From contig QWHH01000001.1 of the NCBI GenBank assembly GCA_021404785.1, forward strand, positions 282,760-346,759: DNA of 64,000 bases. Reading direction: 5' to 3'. Numbering within the stretch: position 1 is the first letter of the stretch; the number at the start of each line of letters is the position of its first letter. Shown in pieces: positions 16,286 through 25,438 of the stretch. The position numbers and the translations under genes are program-made. The stretch comes from Lysobacterales bacterium PRO7. GTDB taxonomy: Bacteria > Pseudomonadota > Gammaproteobacteria > Xanthomonadales > Rhodanobacteraceae. The notes beneath the pieces were generated by a model. That model did no database searches. It saw only the letters and a program-made list of their open reading frames with translations, and was not told the origin of the DNA.

Positions 16286-18142
16286 TCAAAACATCGATGG
16301 AACCGTGGCTGCGTCGGTGCCTTGCGGCGCTTCGCGTGCCGCGATGAAATCGCCGGTGATCATCTGCGCGTAACTCGCGCCCGGTCCAACCATCGGATGC
16401 ACGCTGGCGTCGGGGTCGATCATCACTTCCAGAAATGCCGGGCCGTCGACGGCTAGAAACTCGGCGATGGTTGCATCCAGTTTTGCCTTGTCGCCGAGCC
16501 GACGTGCCCATGCGAAGCCATCCGCCTGCGCGGCGAGCACGAAATCCTTCTTGTGCAGGCTCTTGTCGGTAGCAGCGAAGCGCCGCCCGAAATACAGGCG
16601 TTGCCACTGCCGCACCATGCCGTCGCCGGCGTTGTTGAGCACCAGGACTTTCAGCGGCAGGCCATAGGTGGTAACGGTTTCCAGCTCGCCCAGATTCATG
16701 CGGATGCTGCCGTCGCCGTCGATATCGATGACCTGCACACCCGGGCACGCGAACTGCGCACCGATTGCCGCGGGCAGGCCGAAACCCATCGTGCCCATCG
16801 AGCCGGAAGTGAGCCAGTGCCGTGGCGCGCGAAAATCGAAATACTGCGCGGCCCACATCTGATGCTGGCCCACGCCGGTGGCGACGATGGCGCGACCTTC
16901 GGTCACGCGATTGATCGACTCCAGCACCGCCTGCGGCTGGAGCAAGGGACTTTCGCGGTCGTAATTCATCACGTGCGTGCGTTTCAATTGCGCGACGTGC
17001 GTGTGCCATTCGTCGAGCCGCGCATGCGCGCCATGCGCGCGACCGTATGCGGTCAGCCGTTCGAGCGCGGCAACCAGTGGCCCGGTGTGACGCCAATCGA
17101 CCGCCTTGACCTTGCCAACTTCGGCCGGATCGATGTCGATGTGCGCGATGAATCGCGCGCGCGGGGCGAAACGATCCGGCACCCCGGCCACGCGATCGTC
17201 GAAGCGCGCGCCAAGCGCGATGAGGCAATCGCAATCCTCCACCGCATAGTTGGCGTATGCCGTGCCATGCATGCCGAGCATGTGCAACGCCAGCGGGTGC
17301 GTGGTGTCGATGGCGCCAAGTCCCATCAAGGTGGTGACGACGGGTATGCCAAAGGTGTCGACAAATCCGCGCAGTGCTGGTGCCGCCTGCGCTGAAATCA
17401 CGCCGCCGCCGGCGTAGATCAAGGGCCGTTTCGACGCCGCCAGGGCGGCGAAAAACGTGGCGCAATCCGCATCGTCCAGGCGCGCGTTCTCGACCGCGCG
17501 CAGGCGCGCGCGATAGCCCGGTATCGGCAGCGTGCACGCGCCGTCGAATTCGAGTTTGGCGTTCTGCACATCCTTGGGAATGTCGATCACCACCGGTCCG
17601 GGCCGACCGCTGCGTGCGATCTCGAACGCGCAGCGCACTGTGGCTTCCAGTTGCGCCGGCTCGGTGACCAGAAACACATGCTTGGCGCAGGCGCCCATGA
17701 TGTTGCTCACCGGCGCTTCCTGGAACGCATCGCTGCCCAATGCGTGCGTGGGCACCTGCCCGCAGATCACCACCAGCGGAATGGAATCGGCCATTGCATC
17801 GCGCACCGGCGTCACCGTGTTCGTCGCGCCGGGCCCGGAGGTGACGATGACCACGCCGACCTTGCCGCAGGCGCGCGCGTAACCCGAGGCCATGAATCCC
17901 GCGCCCTGTTCGTTCGCCGGCACGATCAAAGGCATGCACTCGCGTCCATCGACGCGCGGATGCGCGGCGTTGTGGCGAAACACGGCGTCGTACACGGGCA
18001 GGATCGCGCCGCCGGAATAGCCGAACAACACGTCCGCGCCTTCGTCGGCAAGCACGCGCACGACTACCTCGGCGCCGCTCATGGCGTGGCCGCAAAGCGG
18101 ATGTGGCGCGGTGGCGGTTGCGCTCTTGATCATGGCATTCAT
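16286..18142 (-). CDS. ilvG: Acetolactate synthase large (catalytic) subunit
   Basis: 618 aa. Makes 2-acetolactate and 2-aceto-2-hydroxybutanoate from pyruvate (and 2-oxobutanoate). Thiamin diphosphate domains: N-terminal half with the catalytic Glu in VPANEQGAGFMASGYAR; central FAD-binding region (about 220-360, ALGARFDDRVAG); C-terminal half with the cofactor motif starting IDGDGSIRMNLGEL and ending VLNNAGDGMV. The first Met at 18142 is used; later starts (Met4, or Met21 in MSGAEVVVRVL) are possible since no strong ribosome site decides. Spacing to ilvC is 10 bases. Confidence 0.93.
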   Translation of the reverse strand: MNAMIKSATATAPHPLCGHAMSGAEVVVRVLADEGADVLFGYSGGAILPVYDAVFRHNAAHPRVDGRECMPLIVPANEQGAGFMASGYARACGKVGVVIVTSGPGATNTVTPVRDAMADSIPLVVICGQVPTHALGSDAFQEAPVSNIMGACAKHVFLVTEPAQLEATVRCAFEIARSGRPGPVVIDIPKDVQNAKLEFDGACTLPIPGYRARLRAVENARLDDADCATFFAALAASKRPLIYAGGGVISAQAAPALRGFVDTFGIPVVTTLMGLGAIDTTHPLALHMLGMHGTAYANYAVEDCDCLIALGARFDDRVAGVPDRFAPRARFIAHIDIDPAEVGKVKAVDWRHTGPLVAALERLTAYGRAHGAHARLDEWHTHVAQLKRTHVMNYDRESPLLQPQAVLESINRVTEGRAIVATGVGQHQMWAAQYFDFRAPRHWLTSGSMGTMGFGLPAAIGAQFACPGVQVIDIDGDGSIRMNLGELETVTTYGLPLKVLVLNNAGDGMVRQWQRLYFGRRFAATDKSLHKKDFVLAAQADGFAWARRLGDKAKLDATIAEFLAVDGPAFLEVMIDPDASVHPMVGPGASYAQMITGDFIAAREAPQGTDAATVPSMF

Positions 18143-18152
18143 CGTCGGTTGC

Positions 18153-19238
18153 TCAGTTCCGGATCAACGCTTCCTCGGGCGCAACCGCGTGTGCCGGAAT
18201 GGAGTGGGTCGAGGTGAATTGCCGGGCTAGCGCAGTCCTGTGCATCGGATTCGCTATTTTGGGCGCATCCGGTTGCAACCACGGCATGCGTGCGCGCAAG
18301 GCGGCGCCAACGCGTTCGATAGGATGCTCCAGATCCGCTTGCTTGTGGCGCTGGTAGTTGGGCAGGCCGGCGGCATATTCGGCCGTCCAGTTCTTGGCGA
18401 AGGTGCCGTTCTGGATTTCGCTCAACACGTCTTTCATGCGCGCCTTCACGCCCGCATCGACCACGCGCGCCCCGCTGACGAAGTCGCCGTATTGCGCGGT
18501 TTCGGACACGAATTGCAGCATCCGGGTCAAGCCGCCTTCGTAGAACAGATCGACGATGAGTTTGAGTTCGTGCATCACCTCGTAGTAGGCGATCTCCGGC
18601 TGATAACCGGCTTCGGTCAGCGTCTCGAAACCTTTCGTCACCAGTTCGCTGACGCCGCCGCACAGCACGGCTTGTTCGCCGAACAGATCGGTTTCGGTTT
18701 CTTCCTTGAAGTCGGTCGCGATCAACATTGCGCGTGCGCCGCCGATGCCGTCGGCATAGGCCTTGGCGCGCTCTTGCGCATGACCGCTGGCGTCTTGCGC
18801 CACCGCATACAGGCAGGGTACGCCGCGGCCGCGTTCGTATTCGCTGCGCACCAGCGCGCCGGGGCCCTTTGGCGCCACCATCACCACGTCGATGTCGACG
18901 CGTGGCTTGATCTGGCCGAAGTGGATGTTGAAGCCGTGCGCAAACAGCAAGGCCGCGCCGGGTTTCAGATTCGGCTCGATGGCATCCTTGTACAGTTCTG
19001 GCTGCACCATGTCGGGCGTGAGCACGGCGACGAGGTCTGCGCTTTTCACCGCCGCGGCCGGTTCGGCGACCTTGAAGCCTTCGCTGCTGGCGCGTTTCCA
19101 GGTCGGGCCGTCGCGACGCAGACCGACGACGACATCAAGGCCGCTGTCGCGCAGGTTGAGCGCATGCGCACGGCCCTGGCTGCCGTAGCCGAGCACGGCG
19201 ATGCGGGATTTGGACAGAAGATTGGATGGGGACATCAT
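18153..19238 (-). CDS. ilvC: Ketol-acid reductoisomerase (class I, short form)
   Basis: 361 aa. Converts acetohydroxy acids to dihydroxy acids in valine and isoleucine synthesis. The dinucleotide fold is at [17 protein letters not shown]; the Mg-binding acidic residues are in [12 protein letters not shown] and [19 protein letters not shown]. The cofactor-specificity loop reads [12 protein letters not shown], differing from the usual serine-containing loop. About 30 residues after RMPWL form a C-terminal tail. AAGGAG lies 7 bases before the ATG at 19238, which overlaps the ilvD stop as ATGA. Confidence 0.93.
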   Translation of the reverse strand: MMSPSNLLSKSRIAVLGYGSQGRAHALNLRDSGLDVVVGLRRDGPTWKRASSEGFKVAEPAAAVKSADLVAVLTPDMVQPELYKDAIEPNLKPGAALLFAHGFNIHFGQIKPRVDIDVVMVAPKGPGALVRSEYERGRGVPCLYAVAQDASGHAQERAKAYADGIGGARAMLIATDFKEETETDLFGEQAVLCGGVSELVTKGFETLTEAGYQPEIAYYEVMHELKLIVDLFYEGGLTRMLQFVSETAQYGDFVSGARVVDAGVKARMKDVLSEIQNGTFAKNWTAEYAAGLPNYQRHKQADLEHPIERVGAALRARMPWLQPDAPKIANPMHRTALARQFTSTHSIPAHAVAPEEALIRN

Positions 19239-20926
19239 GCTGCAACTCCTTCGGTGGTTTCGATGCGCCTGGGCGGGTGATCGGTGCTATCGAGTTGTGT
19301 GGTCGCGCCATCGGACGCCGAGCCGACCAGGCGCGCGAATTTGGCCAGCACGCCGCGCGTGACGGAAGGTTTGCGTGGCGTCCATGTGCGACGCGCAAGA
19401 TCGGCGCTGGTGCGCAGTTCGCGCCGTGCCGCGTCGATGACGATTTCGTCGCCGTCGCGCAGCAGAGCAATCGGTCCGCCGCGCGCAGCTTCAGGCGCGA
19501 CGTGGCCGACCATGAAACCGTGGGTCGCGCCGGAGAAACGTCCATCGGTGATGAGCGCGACATCGTTGCCGAGGCCGCGTCCGATCAGCGCCGCAGTCAC
19601 GCCGAGCATCTCGCGCATGCCCGGTCCGCCGGCCGGGCCTTCATTGCGGATGACGATGACATCGCCGGCGCGGATGCGGTCGCGCTGCACCGCGGCGAAG
19701 GCGTCTTCCTCGCTTTCGAATACGCGCGCGGCACCCTGGAAATGTCCGCCCGCATGCGGAATCTTCAACACGCAGCCGTCAGGCGCCAGATTGCCGTAGA
19801 GGATCGAATAGCCGCCGCGCGGTTTCAGCGGCGCACTCACCGGATGCACCACTGTTTGGTTTTTAACGCGCGGCGCGGCCGCGGCTTCGGCAAACAGCGA
19901 GCGGCCGGTGACCGTGGGCGTATCGTCCAGCATGTCCGCCGCGATCAATTCCTGCGCCACGCGTGCGGCACCGCCGGCATCGAACAATTCGACTGCGGTG
20001 TAGCGACCGCCCGGCAACAAGTCGGCGATGACCGGCGTGTGCCTGGATGCCGGCTCGAAATCTTCCAGCGACCAGGCTACATCGGCTTCGCGTGCGATCG
20101 CGAGCAGATGCAACAGCGCATTGGTCGAGCCGGCGGTCGCGGCGACCATGCGCGCGGCATTGTGCAACGCGGTACGCGTGAGCAAGGCGCGCGGCGTGCG
20201 TTTTTCGCGCAGGCAGGCCATGACAAGTTCGCCGCAGCGATGCGCGGCTGCAAGCTTGTGCGGATGCGTGGCCGGGATATCGTTCAAACCCATTGGTGAC
20301 AGACCCAGCGCGGTCAGCACCATTGCCATCGTGTTTGCGGTGAACTGTCCACCGCAGGCGCCGGCGCCGGGACAGGCATCGCATTCCACGCGCCGCAGTT
20401 CGGCGTCGTCGATCGTGCCGGCGCCGTGCGCGCCGACCGCTTCGAACACCTGCTGTACCGTTATCGGGCGTCGATCGTGCAGGCCGTGCGCGATCGTGCC
20501 GCCGTAGAGCGCGACGCTGGGAATATCCAGCCGCGCCATCGCCATGGCCGCGGCCGGGATGGTCTTGTCGCATCCGCACAGCAGCACCATCGCATCCAGA
20601 CAATGGCCTTCGACCGCAGCCTCGATCGAGTCGGTGATGACTTCGCGACTGACCAGTGAATAGCGCATGCCCGGCGAGCCCATTGCGATGCCGTCGGTGA
20701 CCGCGATGGTGTTGAATTCCACCGGCGTGCCGCCCGCTGCGCGAATGCCCGCGGCGGCCTGCTGCGCAAGGTCGCGCAGATTCAGATTGCACGGGCTGAC
20801 ATCCGACCAGGTATGCACGACTGCGACCAGCGGCTTTTTCAATGCCGCGTCGTCGAGTCCGGTGGCGCGCAGCATCGCACGTGCGGGTGCGCGTTCGGCG
20901 CCGGTTTTTATCAAGTCGCTGCGCAT
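19235..20926 (-). CDS. ilvD: Dihydroxy-acid dehydratase
   Basis: 563 aa from the Met at 20926 (AGGA 7 bases upstream, then the usual start [21 protein letters not shown]); the frame is open further upstream without homology. Iron-sulfur enzyme of valine/isoleucine synthesis. Cluster-binding cysteines occur in the [10 protein letters not shown] region, LLCGCDKT and [11 protein letters not shown]. First structural gene of the ilv operon, 250 bases after the leader peptide, with the attenuator in between. Next gene overlaps by four bases. Confidence 0.95.
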   Translation of the reverse strand: MRSDLIKTGAERAPARAMLRATGLDDAALKKPLVAVVHTWSDVSPCNLNLRDLAQQAAAGIRAAGGTPVEFNTIAVTDGIAMGSPGMRYSLVSREVITDSIEAAVEGHCLDAMVLLCGCDKTIPAAAMAMARLDIPSVALYGGTIAHGLHDRRPITVQQVFEAVGAHGAGTIDDAELRRVECDACPGAGACGGQFTANTMAMVLTALGLSPMGLNDIPATHPHKLAAAHRCGELVMACLREKRTPRALLTRTALHNAARMVAATAGSTNALLHLLAIAREADVAWSLEDFEPASRHTPVIADLLPGGRYTAVELFDAGGAARVAQELIAADMLDDTPTVTGRSLFAEAAAAPRVKNQTVVHPVSAPLKPRGGYSILYGNLAPDGCVLKIPHAGGHFQGAARVFESEEDAFAAVQRDRIRAGDVIVIRNEGPAGGPGMREMLGVTAALIGRGLGNDVALITDGRFSGATHGFMVGHVAPEAARGGPIALLRDGDEIVIDAARRELRTSADLARRTWTPRKPSVTRGVLAKFARLVGSASDGATTQLDSTDHPPRRIETTEGVAA

Positions 20927-21091
20927 GAAGATTTCCTGTTGGATTGGATTAGGCGTGCAGCGACGCGCGCGCGTGATGCACGTTTCGCGACGGATGCAAA
21001 CGCGCCGCGCAGTGCTGTGCTGGCGTCGATTTCGGGCTCGTGGTGGGGGTGGTTTTGCATTGCTGGCTCCGCCGGCGAGGCGGACTTTGGG

Positions 21092-21127
21092 CAACAAAAA
21101 ACCCCGCGCCGTTTCCGGTGCGGGGTT
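21092..21127 (-). terminator. Attenuator (intrinsic terminator) of the ilv operon
   Basis: On the minus strand AACCCCGCACC (21127-21117), loop GGAAAC, then GGCGCGGGGTT (21110-21100) form an 11-bp stem with one A-C mismatch, followed by a run of T (six T counting two in the stem). It lies after the leader peptide stop and about 170 bases before the ilvD start. Its 5' arm contains CCCGCACC, which is perfectly complementary to GGTGCGGG inside the last codons of the leader peptide (21187-21180), giving a competing antiterminator pairing. Confidence 0.9.
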
Positions 21128-21175
21128 CTTTGGGAAGTCTTCAGCTTGTGTTTCTGGTTACCTGGACACGCGCCC

Positions 21176-21313
21176 TCAGCCCGCACCTCCGATGCTAATA
21201 ATAATTACGGATACGAGGGCAAGAACGGCGTAGTCGCGCGCGCAAACACCGTCGGCGACCGTCGCAAGACAGTGCAGGTTGGTGGCTTGGCGCTGGTTGT
21301 TGCAGTGCGACAT
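21176..21313 (-). CDS. ilvL: ilv operon leader peptide (attenuation control)
   Basis: 45 aa. The C-terminal part, YAVLALVSVIIISIGGAG, packs three Val, two Leu and four Ile codons (GTT, CTT, CTC, GTA, GTA, ATT, ATT, ATT, ATC) into 14 codons, several of them of AT-rich types that look rare in this GC-rich genome. This is the hallmark of leader peptides that sense charged tRNAs of the branched-chain amino acids, as known for E. coli ilvGMEDA. It stops 48 bases before the attenuator stem. The start at 21313 is the only ATG in a sensible position. A promoter ends 7 bases upstream, so the mRNA may begin at or next to this ATG. Too small to be an enzyme; expected to act only through its translation. 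Confidence 0.85.
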   Translation of the reverse strand: MSHCNNQRQATNLHCLATVADGVCARDYAVLALVSVIIISIGGAG

Positions 21314-21319
21314 GGCCCG

Positions 21320-21349
21320 ACTGTAGATGACAATTTGTCTGCTTGTCAA
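21320..21349 (-). promoter_or_regulatory. Sigma-70 type promoter of the ilv operon
   Basis: A perfect -35 box TTGACA (21349-21344) and a -10-like TACAGT (21325-21320) are separated by 18 bases on the minus strand. The expected transcription start (about 21313) coincides with the ATG of the leader peptide. Confidence 0.65.
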
Positions 21350-21432
21350 GCATGGTGCGACGCAAGCCGCATACTGGCTCTTGGCGTACGCTGGGGCGAA
21401 TAGACATCCCGGTCGAAATTTTTTTTCAGGGT

Positions 21433-21873
21433 TCACAACGCTGACAGTTTATCGAGCATCCTGTCCAACAACTGGCGTTCGTCGAGACTCAGCTTGCCCA
21501 GCAATTCGCGCTCGCGTTGGCGCGCCAGCGGCGCCACCTGATCGTGTATTTTCCAACCTGCCGCAGTCAGGGCGAGCACGGAACGACGCTTGTCGCCACG
21601 ATGTACGCTGCGACGCACGCGCCTGGCAGCGACCAGTCCGGCGAGTGCCCGACTCACCGCGACCTTGTCCATTTCAGTGTGTGCAGCGACTTCGCCAGCG
21701 GACAAGCCGTCATCGTGGAAGCGCGCCAGCACCGCCATCACGCGCCATTCCGTGGTGCTCAGGTTGAAGCGGTCCTGGTAGTCGCGCGCGATCGAGGCGC
21801 TGACCCGATTGGAAAGAATCGAGAGCCGGTAGGGCAGGAATCGTTCGAGCTTCAAAGGCGCGTGATTGGCCAT
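21433..21873 (-). CDS. MarR-family transcriptional regulator of the homogentisate operon (inferred)
   Basis: 146 aa from the Met at 21873. The winged helix-turn-helix is typical MarR: LSTTEWRVMAVLARF, then GLSAGEVAAHTEMDKVAVSRALAGL (recognition helix) and the DKRRSVLALTAAG wing. N- and C-terminal helices supply dimerisation. A longer start at 21915 would place the operator repeat and the likely -10 box (TATGAT, 21915-21910) inside the gene, so the shorter form is preferred. It is divergent from hpd, whose promoter carries a perfect inverted repeat; repression of hpd-hmgA-fahA-maiA, relieved by a pathway intermediate, is the likely role. MarR-like HmgR-type control is not proved here. Confidence 0.88.
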   Translation of the reverse strand: MANHAPLKLERFLPYRLSILSNRVSASIARDYQDRFNLSTTEWRVMAVLARFHDDGLSAGEVAAHTEMDKVAVSRALAGLVAARRVRRSVHRGDKRRSVLALTAAGWKIHDQVAPLARQRERELLGKLSLDERQLLDRMLDKLSAL

Positions 21874-21886
21874 ATTGCGCTGGCGT

Positions 21887-21915
21887 TTGCCATTGGTTTC
21901 ATTTGAAACTATCAT
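21887..21915 (+). promoter_or_regulatory. hpd promoter with operator in the spacer
   Basis: TTGCCA (21887-21892) and TATCAT (21910-21915) are each one base from consensus and exactly 17 bases apart. The spacer ends with the inverted repeat GTTTCA-TT-TGAAAC (21896-21909). A dimeric repressor bound there would block RNA polymerase. The same TATCAT read on the other strand (TATGAT) may be the -10 box of the marR gene, so one operator could control both directions. Confidence 0.75.
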
Positions 21916-21957
21916 AGCGCAGAACCGAATGGCAAAGAACCGAACAGGAGCACGCTC

Positions 21958-23046
21958 ATGAGCGCATCATCACCCGCCGTCGCGTCGCCGATGACGCCGG
22001 ACAACCCGATGGGCATCGACGGCTTCGAATTCGTCGAATTCGCGTCCCCAAAACCCGAAGCGCTGCACGCCTTGTTCAAGCAGATGGGCTTCGTGCAGGT
22101 GGCGCGGCACAAGACGCGGCCGATCTACAACTACCGGCAGAACGACTGCACGTTCCTGATCAACGAGGATCCGGATTCGTTCGCCGCGGATTTCGCCGCC
22201 AAGCACGGCCCGAGTGCCTGTGGTTTCGCGATCCGCGTCAACAAGCTGGCCGAATGGGCGCGCGTGCAGGCGCTCAAGAACGGCGCCCAGCCGATCACGA
22301 ACAAGGAAACCACCAAGGCCGTCGCCGCACCGGTGATCGAAGGCATCGGCGGCTGCATGCTCTACATCGTGGATCGCTACGACGACAAGGGCACCATCCA
22401 CGATCCGGATTGGGAATGGCTGCCCGGCGCGGAAAAGATGCCGAAAGGTTACGGTCTGACCTTCATCGACCACCTGACCCATAACCTGTATCACGGCAAC
22501 ATGGCCAAGTGGGCCGATTACTACGAGCGTTTGTTCAATTTCCGCGAGATCCGCTATTTCGACATCAAGGGCGCCAAGACTGGCCTCGTGTCCAAGGCGA
22601 TGACCGCGCCGGACGGCATGGTGCGCATTCCGCTCAACGAATCATCCGATCCGAAGTCGCAGATCAACGAATACCTGGACGAATACAAGGGCGAGGGCAT
22701 CCAGCACATCGCCTGCTTCACCGACAACATCTACGACACCATCGAAACCATGCGCAAGCAGGGCGTGCAGTTCCTCGATACGCCAAATGCCTATTACGAC
22801 GTGATCGACGAGCGCGTTCCGAACCATGGCGAAGACGTCGAGCGCATGCGCGCAAACAAGATCCTGATCGATGCCGATGCGGAAACGAAAAAGAAATTGC
22901 TGCTGCAGATCTTCACCCAGAACGCGGTCGGTCCGATCTTCTTCGAGATCATCCAGCGCAAGGGCAATACCGGATTCGGCGAGGGCAATTTCCAGGCACT
23001 GTTCGAATCGATCGAACGCGAACAGATGCGGCGTGGTGTGTTGTGA
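21958..23046 (+). CDS. hpd: 4-Hydroxyphenylpyruvate dioxygenase
   Basis: 362 aa. Non-heme Fe(II) enzyme that turns 4-hydroxyphenylpyruvate into homogentisate in tyrosine degradation. Two vicinal-oxygen-chelate domains; the iron ligands in the C-terminal one are His172 (IDHLTHN), His250 (GIQHIAC) and Glu330 (FFEIIQRKG). The C-terminal [14 protein letters not shown] gating helix is intact. AGGAG lies 7 bases before the ATG. First gene of the plus-strand homogentisate operon; its stop overlaps the hmgA start. Confidence 0.96.
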   Translation: MSASSPAVASPMTPDNPMGIDGFEFVEFASPKPEALHALFKQMGFVQVARHKTRPIYNYRQNDCTFLINEDPDSFAADFAAKHGPSACGFAIRVNKLAEWARVQALKNGAQPITNKETTKAVAAPVIEGIGGCMLYIVDRYDDKGTIHDPDWEWLPGAEKMPKGYGLTFIDHLTHNLYHGNMAKWADYYERLFNFREIRYFDIKGAKTGLVSKAMTAPDGMVRIPLNESSDPKSQINEYLDEYKGEGIQHIACFTDNIYDTIETMRKQGVQFLDTPNAYYDVIDERVPNHGEDVERMRANKILIDADAETKKKLLLQIFTQNAVGPIFFEIIQRKGNTGFGEGNFQALFESIEREQMRRGVL

Positions 23047-24341
23047 GCGAACTGAAATACCAAACCGGATTCGGCAACGAATTCGCCACCGAAGCGATTC
23101 ACGGCACGTTACCGGTTGGCCGCAATTCGCCGCAGCGGGTTGCGCACGGTCTGTACGCGGAGCAGTTGTCCGGCACCGCATTCACCGCACCGCGCCATGC
23201 GAACCGGCGCAGCTGGCTGTACCGGATCCGCCCTGCGGCCGTGCACGGTGCGTTCACGCCGTTCGAACAATCTGCCTTCCACAACGATTTCGGCGATGGT
23301 GCGGTTACACCCGAGCAGGTACGCTGGAGTCCGCAGCCGTTGCCAAGCGTGCCCACGGACTTCATCGACGGACTGTTCACCATGGCCGGCAACGGCAGCC
23401 CGGCGGGGCAGTCGGGAATCGGCATCCACGTGTATGCCGCAAACCGTTCCATGCAAGGCCGCTTTTTCTACGATGCCGATGGCGAATTGCTGATCGTGCC
23501 GCAGCAGGGCCGCCTGCGCATTGCGACCGAGCTGGGAATTATCGAGATCGAGCCGCAGGAAATAGCGGTGATACCGCGCGGCATCAGGTTTCGCGTCGAG
23601 TTGCCGGATGGCGCTGCACGAGGTTACATCTGCGAAAATTTCGGAGCGTTGCTGCGTCTGCCGGACCTGGGGCCGATTGGCAGCAATGGTTTGGCCAATT
23701 CGCGCGATTTCCTCACGCCCGTCGCGGCGTATGAGGATGCGGAAGCTGATTTCGAGTTGATCGCCAAATTCCAGGGCCACCTGTGGCGCGCGCCGATCGG
23801 GCACAGTCCACTCGATGTGGTCGCCTGGCACGGCAATTACGCGCCGTACAAATACGACCTGCGCCACTTCAACACCATCGGTTCGATCTCGTACGATCAT
23901 CCGGATCCGTCGATCTTCCTCGTACTGCATTCACCAAGCGACACACCCGGCACCAGCAATATGGATTTCGTGATCTTCCCGCCCCGCTGGTTGGTGGCCG
24001 AAGACACGTTCCGCCCACCATGGTTCCATCGCAATGTCGCCAGCGAATTCATGGGCCTGATCCACGGTTCCTACGACGCCAAGGCGGAAGGATTCGTACC
24101 CGGAGGCGCGTCGCTGCACAACAGTTTCACCGCACATGGCCCGGATGCGGCCACGTTCGAAAAGGCCAGCGCCGCCGCCACGAACAAGCCGGACCATATC
24201 GTCGACACAATGGCCTTCATGTTCGAGACACGTGCCGTGATCCGGCCGACGCGGCAGGCGTTGGAATCGCGGCAGTTGCAGCGCGATTACGCGCAGTGCT
24301 GGCAGGGGTTGAAGAAGAATTTCCGCGCACCGAAACCATAG
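23043..24341 (+). CDS. hmgA: Homogentisate 1,2-dioxygenase
   Basis: 432 aa with a GTG start that overlaps the hpd stop as GTGA, directly before the normal family N-terminus ([17 protein letters not shown]). The frame is open far upstream but that part is antisense to nothing and unlike the family. Opens the ring of homogentisate to 4-maleylacetoacetate. C-terminal cupin-like iron site: the [10 protein letters not shown] and [20 protein letters not shown] regions (quoted in parts) hold the His and Glu ligands. Length is normal. Confidence 0.95.
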   Translation: MSELKYQTGFGNEFATEAIHGTLPVGRNSPQRVAHGLYAEQLSGTAFTAPRHANRRSWLYRIRPAAVHGAFTPFEQSAFHNDFGDGAVTPEQVRWSPQPLPSVPTDFIDGLFTMAGNGSPAGQSGIGIHVYAANRSMQGRFFYDADGELLIVPQQGRLRIATELGIIEIEPQEIAVIPRGIRFRVELPDGAARGYICENFGALLRLPDLGPIGSNGLANSRDFLTPVAAYEDAEADFELIAKFQGHLWRAPIGHSPLDVVAWHGNYAPYKYDLRHFNTIGSISYDHPDPSIFLVLHSPSDTPGTSNMDFVIFPPRWLVAEDTFRPPWFHRNVASEFMGLIHGSYDAKAEGFVPGGASLHNSFTAHGPDAATFEKASAAATNKPDHIVDTMAFMFETRAVIRPTRQALESRQLQRDYAQCWQGLKKNFRAPKP

Positions 24342-24354
24342 GAAGGCATCGAGA

Positions 24355-25365
24355 ATGAAGCTCGCTTCGTTGAAGGATGGTGGCCGCGACGGCACGCTCG
24401 TCGTCGTCGACCGTGACCTCAAACGCGCTGTACGCGTGACCGACATCGCATGCACGTTGCAGGCGGCGCTGGAGGATTGGGACAACGCTGCGCCGCGCCT
24501 GAATCGCGTCTACGAGCTGCTCCACGACGCGGGCAAAACACAGACGATCAATGGCGAGAGTGTGTTCATTCTCGATCCTGCCGCGCTGGCCGCACCGTTG
24601 CCGCGCGCCTACGAGTTCGTCGATGGCAGCGCGTATCTGCCGCACGTCGAGCGCGTGCGCCGCGCGCGCGGCGCGGAAGTGCCGGCGAGTTTCTACACCG
24701 ATCCGCTGATGTATCAGGCGACCAGCGCGGGCTTTCTCGGCCCGCGCGATCCGGTGCTGGTCAGCAGCGAAGATTACGGCATCGACATGGAAGCCGAAGT
24801 CGTCGTCGTCACCGATGACGTGCCGATGGCGGTGACGCCGGCTCAGGCTGGCGCCCACATCCAACTCGTTGGTCTGGTCAACGATGTGTCCCTGCGCAAC
24901 CTGATTCCGGCCGAACTGGGCAAAGGCTTCGGCTTCCTGCAATCCAAGCCGCGTTCGGCGTTGTCGCCGGTGTTCGTCACTCCCGATGAACTGGGCGAGG
25001 CATGGCAAGACAACAAGCTGCACCTGCCCATGCGCACCTGGATCAACGGCAAGTGGTTCGGCGAGGCTGATTGTGGCGTGGACATGCAATTCAGCTTTGC
25101 GCAACTTGTCGCGCATGCGGCAAAAACGCGGCCATTGTCCGCCGGTGCCATCGTCGGCTCAGGAACCATCGCCAACCAGGATACGTCCAAAGGGGCTTCG
25201 TGCCTGGCCGAGCAACGCACCGTGGAAACCCTGCGTGACGGCAAGCCGTCCACCCCGTTCCTGAAGTTCGGCGACAGCCTGAAAATCGAGGTTACCGATG
25301 GCGCTGGCCGCAGCATTTTCGGCGCTATCGAACAGACCATCGAACAGGCAAAAAACTCCGGTTGA
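24355..25365 (+). CDS. fahA: Fumarylacetoacetase (FAH family)
   Basis: 336 aa. Splits 4-fumarylacetoacetate into fumarate and acetoacetate, the last step of the pathway. The FAH domain covers about residues 80-330: acidic metal ligands in EDYGIDMEAEVVVVTDD, the substrate segment GLVNDVSLRNLIP and the late GSGTIANQD loop. The length matches the bacterial 330-aa type rather than the 420-aa eukaryotic type. Third gene of the operon, 13 bases after hmgA. Confidence 0.92.
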   Translation: MKLASLKDGGRDGTLVVVDRDLKRAVRVTDIACTLQAALEDWDNAAPRLNRVYELLHDAGKTQTINGESVFILDPAALAAPLPRAYEFVDGSAYLPHVERVRRARGAEVPASFYTDPLMYQATSAGFLGPRDPVLVSSEDYGIDMEAEVVVVTDDVPMAVTPAQAGAHIQLVGLVNDVSLRNLIPAELGKGFGFLQSKPRSALSPVFVTPDELGEAWQDNKLHLPMRTWINGKWFGEADCGVDMQFSFAQLVAHAAKTRPLSAGAIVGSGTIANQDTSKGASCLAEQRTVETLRDGKPSTPFLKFGDSLKIEVTDGAGRSIFGAIEQTIEQAKNSG

Positions 25366-25390
25366 CGGGCATGTTTTGATTTTTGCCCGT
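25365..25390. repeat. Hairpin between fahA and maiA
   Basis: ACGGGCA (25365-25371) pairs with TGCCCGT (25384-25390) across a T-rich 12-base loop; the stem begins at the fahA stop codon. No T-run follows, so it is more likely an mRNA stability or partial-termination element than a terminator. Confidence 0.35.
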
Positions 25391-25438
25391 GAGTGCAGCT
25401 AGGCTGCGCATACCGAGCCGTTGCACGGGGGTGTGATC

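Noticed and set aside
16233..18095. 620-codon open frame on the minus strand within ilvG
   Set aside because: Arg/Ala-rich composition and full overlap with the clear acetolactate synthase frame; a GC-rich shadow.
21433..21436. Possible read-through operon marR-ilv on the same strand
   Set aside because: The ilv leader has its own strong promoter at 21349-21320 and the functions are unrelated; no hairpin terminator was seen after marR, so limited read-through is not excluded.
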